A stretch of DNA of 64,000 nucleotides from Actinernus sp. WN-2022 (taxonomy: Eukaryota; Cnidaria; Anthozoa; Actiniaria; Actinernidae): contig JAOWCC010000091.1 in assembly GCA_030867875.1 (NCBI GenBank), positions 124,001 to 188,000 on the forward strand, read 5' to 3'. The notes under the pieces were generated by a model. That model saw only the letters and a program-made list of their open reading frames with translations, did not search any database and was not told the origin of the DNA. This document shows positions 13,601-25,600 of this stretch, in pieces. Every line of letters starts with the position of its first letter. Positions within the stretch are counted from its first letter, which is position 1. The translations under genes and the position numbers were made by a program.

Positions 13601-16600
13601 CCTATGAGTGCCATAGCCCACAATGCAGTTTGGGCATGACAATTACATCCCACAATTCCTTTCAGCCGTTCAATGTGCAAAACAAAATGGCGGCTGAGCA
13701 TGTGAGGAACGGGGAATGGTGGATGATATGGTGCTGAAATATGATTTGACCAAATACGTCTAGCAAAACTTGCGAAAAAAGGAGATCTTGGACTTTGTAA
13801 AAACTAAGTATCCCATGTATGCATGGAGTGATCGAAGCTTGTCGCGCAGGCTGCAATATTTTGACATAAAGTTCATCAATTATGAGTTAGATATCGGTGA
13901 CGTGAACAAAGCCGTTCAGAAAGAAATGGAGGGTCCAGGGCGACTTCTTGGCTATCGTGCCATGCAGCAGAAGGTGCGGGAGGTTCATGGCCTCAATGTC
14001 CCTCGGGATCTTGTATACGCTGTTATGGGAGATGTTGCTCCAGAAGGGCTAGAGGCGAGAGGAGGTGTGGGGAAAGCAAAGCGGCACCAAAGAACCAATA
14101 CTTTTATCACCGGTGCGAGTACAAACTTTTCTGTTATATAAGCTTATTGAACATTATGCTTTGACATTATTCTAAAGTAATTCATTTTCCCAATTCAAAA
14201 GGGTGCAGACTGCACGATGTCCCTAGATGGACACGACAAGCTATGTGGGACGGTGGACAGGACACATACAGTGCTCGAGTAAACTTCTTACAAATCTGGA
14301 CGTCAAACAATAATCCTAAGATTATAGGGAAATTCTAGTTGGATTATCTTTATGAAAGTAGAGGTATGGGAAATGTAATAACTCAAACCAATAAACTAAA
14401 TTCGATTTCTGATCCTGAATGTTCAGAAATCTTGTTGCCAGATTTAACTTTAGTCTAAAGTATAGCTCCCTTTAGCTCCCCCTTTAGGCTAAAGTATAGA
14501 ATACCCATCCACTCCAACTAAGTATCAGAAACACTGCCACTGCGGTCCGCAGTCAGCTTGAATAATTTAGCAGTAATTATTATTCAGTCACTTCGGACCG
14601 CGGTAGCATTAGCAAAATTATTATTCAGCACTTCGGGACCGCGGACCGCGGTGGCACTCAGTTACATGGCTTAATTGGAGTATTTGTCGTTCTTAAATCC
14701 ACTCGGGCGATCTATCAATATTCAACAATCGACTGCGGGACTGCGGACCGCGGTGGCACTTAGTTATGTCTTGCAGTCATTAATATTCATGATTCGACTG
14801 CGGGACTGCGGACCACGGTGGCACTTAGTTATATGTCTTAGAGGCATTCATATTCATGATTCGACTATTAATATTCAACAGCCGACTGCGGGACTGCGGA
14901 CCGCGGTGGCAGTCACTCTTATGCTTTCCAAGAGCCGACTGCCATTCAGTGTTTCGTCGTTCTAGAGTCTTGTTTTCGACTGCGGACCGCGGACCACACA
15001 CTTACAGTAAAGTGCCTTAAAAATGGACGGGTATTCTATAGTTGCTCCCTCCGTGGAAAACATGATGATCTAGATGATCCAACTGAGTGTCTTGTATGGC
15101 CCCTCAACTCAAAATAAAATAGAACGGTGGTGGTGGCGGGAACTACTGGACAGAATGGAGAGGTAATCTTTAAAAGTCAGTTGTCCTCACTAATTGAAGA
15201 TGGAGATTATGACTCAGTTGATGAAACAGACAGGTATTTGCAGTAGTTTCATTGGCACTTTCCATTAATGTGCTCAAGTAAATCATGAAAGCTACATGTG
15301 ACCTGTGCTGTCACAATTTATGCTCCAAATCATAATAATAAAATTCATTATAAAGCACAGAATCAACATAAGGTTTTCCAGTGTGTTTTACATTTATTTA
15401 ATAGTATATAAAATGTTTAACAGCTAATTGTAATTGTTACTTTAGAGGTTATTTATATGAGACTGGCACAAAACATTTTTACAGCCGTTTACATGTGACT
15501 GGTCTGAAACACATCAGTTGGATAAACATAAAAATTAACTTATCCCTGGCCAAAGATATGCAAGTTTTGTAAAATAGTCGAAATTTGCTATGTATTTGCT
15601 GACAGTGAATGATGGCTAACTAGAGACGTTACTTTTGCTTTTATTGCCATGCAATATATCTCCTGTTTAAAAAATCCTGGATCCACCACTGACTAGCAAT
15701 GGCATAGTGAGACTTTGAAACAAGAGGCGGAGGGGGGCTTAGGCTCGAATATCCAGCCGTGGTGGGGGAGATAGGATTTTAAGCAATGTTAAATGATATT
15801 TTATATTTACCATATTAAAATATGGTTCCATCAATACAATTCCAGTTATTGTTTGACATTGAAGTTGAACTGGTTGCCTACATGTGGCTTGTAACAAACC
15901 TATGATTATTGAGTTAGGGAAGTGTAATGGTCCTTAGAATACATTAATTATAGCAACAATCTCAATTACATTTCAAGAAATCAACAGCAATCTTGCCCCG
16001 GAACCTGCTTGCATACATTTACATTCCTGTTCTCCAAAAGGAACTTGACACCTTCAGAGTCTCTGTATGGAATAATCACCGCATGCGCAAGCAGAAGCAC
16101 AAGGAACTCCCAACTGGAGTGCCTGAGCACATCTACCACTACCCACAGCAGCATGGTGGTGAAAAGTGTGGGTTGCCTGTTACAGAGGAACACCTCCAGG
16201 AAATAGCAGAACTTTCAGGTGTACTGGAGGGAACAGATGATTATTTAGAAACAGGATTTCGTAGAGAATGTGAATGGCACATTGCAGACACTGGTGATAT
16301 TGAGCCTGCCCAAGCTGCTAATGCCTACTTGTATTTGAAGGCTAATTTTGACACAGACAGGGTGTAAATGATTTTTAGTGGTGGGTGCCAGGGGCTTTTA
16401 TAGAGGATAAGAAACATATTCTGAGGTGTACTGTCAAACACCTTGTTTATTTCTTACTCATTTTACAGTAAACTCTAATGTACATTACAGTTCCAGGATA
16501 TAACTATATATAGCTAATTCAATTAATGTTGTCACTGGAAAAAGCCTCGAGTCCAAGCTTGAGACTGAGACTTGAGACTTGGCATTATTACAATAGAGAA

Positions 16601-19600
16601 ATTCACTGCACGCTTGCAAGTTCTATGACTTGGACATATTTATTAATTATTCAATAGTCTGCAGCAATGTTTGTTGCCGAATAAGAGCCAAAGGCCACAT
16701 TACATAATAAACCCCATGATCCCTTTCGGTTTCAAGATTAGACTTGAGGCTTTTTCCGCGACAACATTAATTGCATTAGCTATATCATAATGTATACAGC
16801 CATTTCAAAAAAGCTTGACTGGGCAAATGGCGATCGGTGATTGCATGACCGAAAAGAAATGTGGAACAATAAGAATTTATTCATATTCACACCTAAACAA
16901 CGTCTGCACCATTCAGTGAAGACCTTAGATGGTGTCAGAGTAGTATGGCTCATAAATCATCTTGTGAAATTTTCATTGAAAAAGTATCATTTTACTTGGT
17001 GATTTTACCTTGCCAATCACTGATTGCCAATCACTATTTGCCCAGTCAAACTTTTTTGAAATAGCTGTATATCCAATCATTCAACTATGAATTATTATCT
17101 GCAATAAAACAATAACTGTAACAAATACTGTCTGATATACATGACTTGTATATATATAATGTGATGCATTTGAGCAATAATTGACAATATAGATTTAGTT
17201 TCTGTGAATCCACACATCATGTCCAATAGATATGTACAGGCTTGTAATATCATTAGTTGGATTAATATTTTTAGACATGCAGGGGGGGTCAAGCATTTTT
17301 GTTTCCATTGTGGATCAGGGTCAGGCTAGTGCGAGGGAAAAAATGCCTATAGACTGTTTGTGTGCCACAGAAAACCTGTAATGTAAACAAAAATGCTTGA
17401 AACATATCCCCCACTAAACAAAGAACCTTTTTTATTATAATGTTAATAGGCTGAAATTGACCACTATTGGTCAACAAAATAAGAACATTGCCAGCCTCAT
17501 TTCAAAAATTACATGTACTTAAAAATCAAACTCAGTACAATGTAGTCAGTCACAAACAAATTCACTGGTGTTGCACAATTTGTACTACTACATGTTGTAA
17601 TACCATAAAATAACTACTTTTGTTTTCAATACCAGGAAATTATGTCATCACTCTTTATGCTGAAAGCTCCATTACCTTACAGTACTTGTTACATTTGTGA
17701 TCAGCAATAAATCTGTCAATGGCAATTTTAGATAGATTCCCTGAGCAGAAGAGTATATGACTCTCCCCGCCTTCTTCCTCGGTTAGACTCGAACTAGCAA
17801 TTTCAGGGTCACAGAGCCCATAACCAATGCCCTGTATGTTCTCGACCATCAGTTGTTTGTTTGACTTGGCATACGAATAGTGGACAAATGTCTCGGCCTT
17901 CAAGCTTATCTCCGTGGCTTTACCTCCTTTAAAAGTAATTGCTCCGTCATTATTCACATACTTCTGGAAAGTAGTTTTGCCTTCAAGGAAATTTTCCACA
18001 GTAACAGGCTCGCCATTTAAAGTTGAAAAGTATACTTTAGTATACTTGAATCCTGCTCCAAACTCCAGGATGGGTTTATCGAACTCCATGTTCTGGGCAA
18101 AATTACGCGCCAGAGAGTTCATTTGCACAGCTTTTCTTGTGTGAGCATCAGTCGATACAAACAATTCCTGTATCTCAGGAACTCGCTCCGGTCTGTATTT
18201 TTTCAACACATATTTGCCCCTGGGTAGACCGGTTAATGTTGTCGCCATGAAGGCATCACGGAAACTTCCACTTGCGAATGAATTTGTCGTTCAGCGACGG
18301 AAAACTCTTCCAAGCTGAGTGACTATTTCTACCTTGGGTATGATTAAATGCCCAAGCTTAAGCATTAGACTTAATGGCATTGAGGCTGCCGCTGTCGAAG
18401 GAGCCAAGTCCTGGACCGCCAGTTTTTTTGGGCTTTTGCTGGCCGGGGCACTGTTCGGAATGCGGCATGGCGGCGGCGGGTCAGCACTCTCGATGAACCG
18501 GAATTGCAAGACTTTCCAGGTCTTGATTTGCCCGACATCGGTGTATGAAGGGCCTCGTTCTCCGTCCAATACGTCACACTCCATTGATGTATTGAAGTGT
18601 GTTTTGCACGCTTCTTTGATGTTTTCTAGTGTTCTGTCGGCTTCCATTGGTACCATGGTCAGTGGCCCGATTCTGGCGTATTTCTGACACCTTCCCTCCA
18701 CGGTTGCGCTTAGTCGCTGCACAGTGATGTGGTTCGAGCTTGGCCCCGCATCTTCTATCTTCTTGCCAGATCTTTTCTTGGATATCTTGTCTTTAAAATT
18801 GTCCCAATCATTCTTTCGTTTTTGGTTAGACATGGCGCTTGAAAATGGTGTTGAATAAGTCTAAGTTAGGTATTTAAAACAACAGTGACAGTAGCAGTGG
18901 ACTTCAAACGCACGTGAGTAACATAAACAAAGCTCGAAAGGAATTGTGGGATGTAATTGTCATGCCCAAACTGCATTGTGGGCTATGGCACTCATAGGCC
19001 ATGGAAGGCTTTTTTTTAAATGCTATGGCACAGATAGGCCATGCAATTATAATTGTTATTGCAAATAAATTTTATTTTAATATATATACATATATTATAT
19101 ATTTGTAATTAAAAAAAAAAATTAATTTAATTCATTTTTTTTCTTTTTTAATTTTATAAAAACTTTTTTTTAAATCATAAAAGTAAGGAATTTTCTTATG
19201 GCACCCATAGGCCACCATACATCACTGATCAGGGGACGTATCTGCAATCACTTCTTAGTGGTTGTGAATGGGCGTTTCTACTGATATAGGAAAACAAATT
19301 TCTAACATCATTTTATTTCAACCATTGGTATAACACTGACAATTTAAAAAAAAATGTTTAATTGCAACAAAACAAATTGTATAATAATTGATGCCTCCCC
19401 TGAGCACAGCATTCAAAGCAAGATATATTGTACCATTCTACTATTCACTTGATGTAGAATTGATATCTAAAATAAAAAAATAAGCTTCATAGGCACTTTA
19501 AGCTTATTAAACTCATCCTTTTCGATAGAAAATCGTTTATAAGACTTCAGCTGAATGTTGACCAGTACTGTTGAAGGTCAGATTCTTCAGTAAGAATGCA

Positions 19601-22600
19601 AGAACAAACCCGAATTGGGATCAGTTGGGCTGCAAACTTCTTCACGCTCACGTGCCAATATTGCATCCTTCATAATTTGTATTGACGTCACAGGATCCAT
19701 GAAAACTAATCAAAATTAGGGATTAAATGCCAGAAATGTCACAAAATTTGCAAGATTAATACCTTTTTGTGAGAAACAAACACAATAGTACAATATACAA
19801 TGTATATATTATATATATTTTTTGGACATGATACTTACACTTTAATTTAAGCTGAAATTGTTGAAAACCATTCAAAAACCACCCACCACTACACCACAGG
19901 AAGCCTGGTGAATGAGCGTGGTAAAGCCATGGTTTGACCACGGCCGTATGCTTCAATAATTTCGGGCAGTACTGTATGATAGCAACAGCACAGACAACAA
20001 GTGATTTAAAATTTCAGTGTCCTTAAAAAGAAATGTTACTGGTCGCACTATGATACACTACAATGTATATCAAATTCTCTGAATGAAGTTATACAAAATG
20101 TTCAATATGTTCTTGTGCTCAATAGCAGTAGCATTGGTAGGGTTGTTTAGTGCAAAATAATAGAGTTTCTGTCACTTTTCAAAATGGTGTCTTGACACAG
20201 GTCAACAAAGAACTGCAGCTCGACACAATCAAAGCAAACTACATTTACATGTAAGCAATTTATGTTTGGTTTCATTGGAAATAGGCCAAATAAAATGACA
20301 AATGAACACAGGGAACTATGTACATTGTAATTTCTGTTCATCTGAGTCTACATTAATCTTATGGACTTGTCCATGGGGAACAGTAATAAAAGTCAATTTT
20401 TCATAATTGTAAGGGTAATTCTACTCGTTTTTGACGAGTAAACATTGAACTAATTGTTACAAAAAAGGAGCTTTGAGCACTGCATGTACATGTAATAATA
20501 TTAATATTAATGACACTCTACTGCAGCCTCACCTCACTTTCATTCATCCATTTCTTGACTACTATATCTTCACTAGTCATGTCATTGATGTGGTATACAA
20601 CATTTGTTGAAGACACCTGGAAACTTCTTATGACCCCTATAAATGAAACCTGGAAAGAAAAAAAAAGTATATTTTATATTTAAACATCCGCTCTTAGAAC
20701 AAATGTAAAGAATAATATACATGTAGGCTCATGGAGAGGACTTATATATGTAACATAATATTATACTAACAAGTAGAAGGGAATGAGAAAGACATTATTA
20801 AGTGAACTGGAATAACACACTACAGTGTATGAATAAATAACAATTTAAAAGAAAAGCAAAATAAACAAAATAATTAAGACAAGTTAAACTAAATTGAAAA
20901 ACCTGCAGCAGGTGGCTTTTAGTGCTGAATCCATACATGAAATACAAATTCAAATGACCTTTAAAGATACATGTAAGAAAAGACCATAAGATAAGAATAG
21001 AAAAGATAAGACAAAAGGATTTACATAAGACTACAAAAGCTATATTTTTTTCTGGAAAAATTGAAATTGTTTTTCTTTGCATTTTGATTGGCCCATGACA
21101 ATCCCCCACTCAAAAAAAAACAAACGTTCTACTATTCACTTTACAGGAATGTAATTACCTGGACTAAGTCGATATCACCCAAACTGAAGGTGTCACCAGA
21201 TGGCTGGCAGACAGCACTGTTTAGCTGCTTGACGGTGCAGGGAATCACTGACTGAGCTTTGTTGGATTTCTATTGAAGTAAAAGAAACGTTCTCACTATG
21301 TGTTAAAACTTCAAGAACAGACTAAAATATACTGTACAAATACACACTATTCTACATGAAAAGCTGACCTTAACATACACTATATTTAAATCAAAATGAT
21401 GGCTAAAGTGAACAATCTGCACCATAAAAAAGTGGTCGGTAAGTGGTTGGTGTAACGATATACTGTCGTACGTGTTTGTGACATCCAGTGTCACAAACTA
21501 GACTATGTTATCGGTGTTATCTGATCCCAGATTTCGGACATCTATGTCAGTCGTGGAATGACTAGGACGCACTCAACATGACATGTTCATGTAATTACTG
21601 CGGGTTTAATACACATAGGTTTAGATTGCCTCAAATCCTACCACTCAGTCTGAGCATGCGCGAATGATCACGGGCTCATTTCAGCGGAAACACGTAACAA
21701 ACATTTCCAATATGGCGGACAGCTTGCAAGTTGTAGTTGTTACGGCGAGGTGATTGTTGCCTTCTATTGCACTAAATAAAGTCCGATTGTGAAATTACCT
21801 GTAATAAACCTAAGGAGGAAGGTAAAACTAATGATTGCTTGGAGGCAAAGTGCACACAAAAAGAGTAAGAGCCTTCGTAAAGTAGCTTTAAAGAAAGACT
21901 TTCATCGATTACGGAGACGGATCGAAAGACAAATGATGATAGTGTCTGAATTATTGACTGAGAAAAAAAACACTAACTCAGTTTTCCCAACAACGACACA
22001 CAAATACAACTCATGAGAAGTTCCTTTACTGTAAACTAAAGTATTGTTTTGCTTATGGAGTTTTTTTCTTTTTGTGTTATTGAAGACTTCCTGACCACCA
22101 TTTTGGCGGGAATTCTTGGCGCGAGCGAAGAGGGGAAATCTGAGCTGGCGCGCACGCGATTGAAACATTTAAATGCCCTAATATTTTTGTCCCTCGCTTT
22201 TCAGTTTCGGAAATGGATTATCATACGGAAAAAACTCTGTGAAATTGTGGGAGGCATAACTCCAAAAATAAGACCAACCCGCAATATAACTACACACGGG
22301 ATGTGACTAAATTTCAGTGTTGTCTTGACCGCTGTTTTCGGCCCCACCCAACAACGAAGAGTGACCTACCCCAAATTCATCCACCGCGGTTTTGCAACAC
22401 TTGTTACCGCACGATGACATCGTTCGAGGCGAAACTGGAGAAAGGTGAAACTTACTACCACTCTTAAAGTTTCGAAACAGTGACACCCTCATCGAGCTGG
22501 GTGCGAGGTCTGCAAAACAAAGGCGGACGTCCGGTAAAAAGCGGCGGGAACAGAGGGCTTTGGCTGTCATTTTATCCCACACCAGTACCAAGTAGTAGCG

Positions 22601-25600
22601 CCACGGCTAGGGTGATCGCGCCAGCGAGTTGCACTTAGGTTTTGAGGAAAACACCACCCTCCCTAATGGACAGCATTGAAAATCTTACGTGGCCAAACGA
22701 TACGAGGAACATTAACGTGGCAAGGCTCAAGTACCCAATTTGTTTAAGACTTCTAGATAAACCAGTGATCACTGCCTGCCAACATGCTTACTGTTGCACC
22801 TGTTTGGCTAATTGGGTTGCACAAAAACGAAATCATGGGGGGGGGGGGACCAGACTGCACTGTTTTTAAAGAAGTGCTTGACCTTCAGGCTATACGTCCT
22901 TCCCCTCTACACTATAGCAGGCTATGCGAGCTGAGTCAACTGCCAAAAGGAAGGGTGTCACGCACAGGTATCTCTTAACCGCCTTCAAGCTCATGTTCAA
23001 TTTTGTTGCGGTGATGGGGCCAGGGCCACCAAAATCATAGCATGCCCATCGGAACAAGGAGCTTCCAGATACCATCCCGTTGAAAATCCCCTTGCCAGTG
23101 AATTTCTCCAGTTGCCCATTGGCCACGCCCTTCCCACAGCAATGGAAGAAGTGATGACCCATGGAATACGAATGAAAGAGGCCTTAGCAAAAACACAAGG
23201 CCAACAAAGCATACAATTCAAAACTGGAAGTTAACAGGTATGTGTTTGCGAGAAATAGCAGGTTGTTCTGTCTCTCAATGTTGATCAGAGGCTTTGTGGG
23301 GCTACATTACCAAGACAACACTTGAGAATGATAGATTACATACATTTATTGTGAATTTCAGCATACTAAACAAATACATATTTTTAAGGTCTCCGTGACT
23401 GCATTTCAGTCTGGCCTGTGTAGTGGCCTTTTCTACACAAACTATAAAGTATTTTTTAACTCGTTAGCCACCTGTTTGTTTTATTAAGATATATTTAACC
23501 CGGATGAATTCAATATATATGTTAAATATCTTGATGTTTTCACACATAATATATAGTTGTTCCTATATTTCTATCTTGTAAAATACATATTTATACATAC
23601 AATAAAAATTATTATACATGTACTGCAAGTACCTGTGGATAGAAAACCGTGAAAATGTATCAAACGTTTAGCACTAAATTATGGTTGGTGTCTTGCATGC
23701 TATTGATTTGCAATCAATCTCTATCAATTACGTGGTGCTGATGGTGAAATATAACATAATTTTTTAATGAGAGTATCTACCTTCCAGATTTGGCTATAAA
23801 GTCAAGCAAATTGTATCTTGTTTTTTTTTATTTTCATGTGTAAAGTCAGAATGCTGAGGCCGCCTCCCCCCACCACACCACACCCCCCCCCCCCCCACAC
23901 CACACCCCCCCCCCCCCCCCCCCACACACACACTTTTTTGCCAAAAAATAGTTTGCCTAGTTACTTCTCAGTCAATTTAAGACTATAGTTTGGTCATACC
24001 GGCTTAATGACCATTATTAGCCAGCCCCCCCTCACACACACTTTTTTAACCCCCCCCCCCCCCCCCCCTCCCACTTGAAATTTCGCTCCACCGTCCCTGA
24101 TGTATAAATGTAATAGATACATAATGAGTGGCTGTGTGTTATCAGATTTACAAACTCGGGCAGTAGGCCACTGTTTGTAAATCCAATGACTTCGAAATTC
24201 TATTTTTGCGATATAAACTATTTCAGCCAAAAAAATCAAAGCCAAAGTTTATGTTAACGAGGGCAAATACAGATGACATTCATTACCTTTGTTTTCCTTC
24301 ATGAAATTATTAATGAGTTTGATAAATAATTATCAAGGTTACATAACAGCCTCCTGCTTCTACATATTTCTAAATAGTCATTTTTTTCATTTTGGTTACC
24401 GGTGTATACAGCCAATCATAGTGTTAAGGATTACAATTCCTCGTGCAAAAAGAAATCTTGCCAGCAGTTCTACAATACGACGTTGAAGTAAGGAGCTTAG
24501 TGGCCACCGGTTTCAGGTTTCTGGGTCAACCCTTGAATCTTCAGTAGTGCTGCAGAGGGATGAAATCAAGAAGCTAACCAGGAAAGAACAACAAGAACTA
24601 ATGGATGGCATTAAACAAAAAATCTTTGTGTCAGCAGAAGTTGCTGTGGCAATGCATGCAGATGTTGACCTGCCATGGAATAAAATAAGGCTGTTAAACA
24701 GGTGTGTATTTGAGTGAAGAAGTTGATCCTAGTAGCTATTTTATAAGATTTTCAAGAATGACAATTACATAGTAATAAATCCATGTGTATGGATGGAATG
24801 GTCCTTTTGCAGAATACAATCAAATGGTTGTACCAGGTGGCTAAAGATTTCCAAATTCATTTATTGAAAAGTTGTTTGGAAATGCTATTTTCCAACTCCA
24901 ATCAATTATAAGTTCATCTGTTAGTGTCAATCTATCAAAAATTGTGTTTGTGAAGATGTTTTTCCCTCCAGTAAAGCTTTTCACATGGGATCATGAGCTT
25001 AATTAATTTGTTTTGACTGTTCCTGCAAAAGGCCTATTCATACTTCTTATTGGACCCAGCCACATGCACCCCCCCCCCCCCCCCCTCCCACCAAGTGGTC
25101 CCAGTTACATTAATTGTACATTAATTTTCCTCTATATTTTTATCATATACATGTATTAAATTATGCCAAAAACACACAAAATATGCACAAGAACCCACTA
25201 AATATATACGAGTTGTTTGCTGGCACTGGGAGGTCCATATAAAGAAAAACTGAGTCTGAGGTCATGAAATGTACTGAATGAGGCCACAGGCCGATGTCAG
25301 TACTTTTAAGACAGAGGGCACAGTTTTTCTCTATAATTATAGACCGACCCTAAGCCGGTAAATAATGTGTTAATTCTCTCTCTCTATTCTTTTCGACTTG
25401 AGACAAATTATTGAAGAAACTCCAATGAATTGAGACCGTGGTCAGAGATAGGAAAAAGATGCCTGCTCCTGGAACCAATCAGATCACATGAAATTGTAGG
25501 TTACAGCCTGCTCTGACACATGGAAAAAAAAGTATTTTGGGTAGTTATAGTCAAATGGCTTCCCAAAGCATAACAATGTATAAGCAAAAACAATGTAAAA

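Larger units (their letters stand above)
13716..16367 (+). pseudogene. Integrase-core (DDE-like) transposase, fragmented
   Basis: Pieces of one protein appear in order. 13716-14141 is the N-terminus ([11 protein letters not shown]..., in-frame TAG at 13761-13763, then [47 protein letters not shown]). 14208-14370 has [10 protein letters not shown] joined out of frame to [19 protein letters not shown]; the intervening segment is deleted. 15060-15245 has [28 protein letters not shown] and [20 protein letters not shown], again out of frame. 15993-16367 is an open C-terminus ([35 protein letters not shown], ending ANFDTDRV). The SLDGHD Asp and the Glu of NKIERWW are likely catalytic residues by analogy with rve integrases. 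A MITE (14495-15040) splits the gene. At least one nonsense and two frame changes make it inactive. Confidence 0.75.
13209..19497. mobile_element. TTAA-flanked DNA transposon carrying an alpha-kinase gene
   Basis: TTAA stands at both edges (13205-13208 and 19498-19501). TIRs start AGTGCCTATGAAGCTTATT on both sides and continue, with drift and an AT-rich stretch, for about 450 bp (13209-13665 against 18935-19497). Inside are a broken integrase-core transposase (+) and an alpha-kinase ORF (-). Each begins just inside one TIR and points inward. TTAA target sites are known for piggyBac and Kolobok; the terminal bases do not settle which, and the transposase resembles neither well known type. It lies in RPA2 intron 5. 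Confidence 0.85.

Noticed and set aside
18371..18687. Frames on both strands over the kinase N-terminus
   Set aside because: Shadows of the 17655-18833 coding frame.
22307..22591. 94-codon minus-strand frame
   Set aside because: Opposite to the RING-gene pieces, no homology recognised, unremarkable composition.
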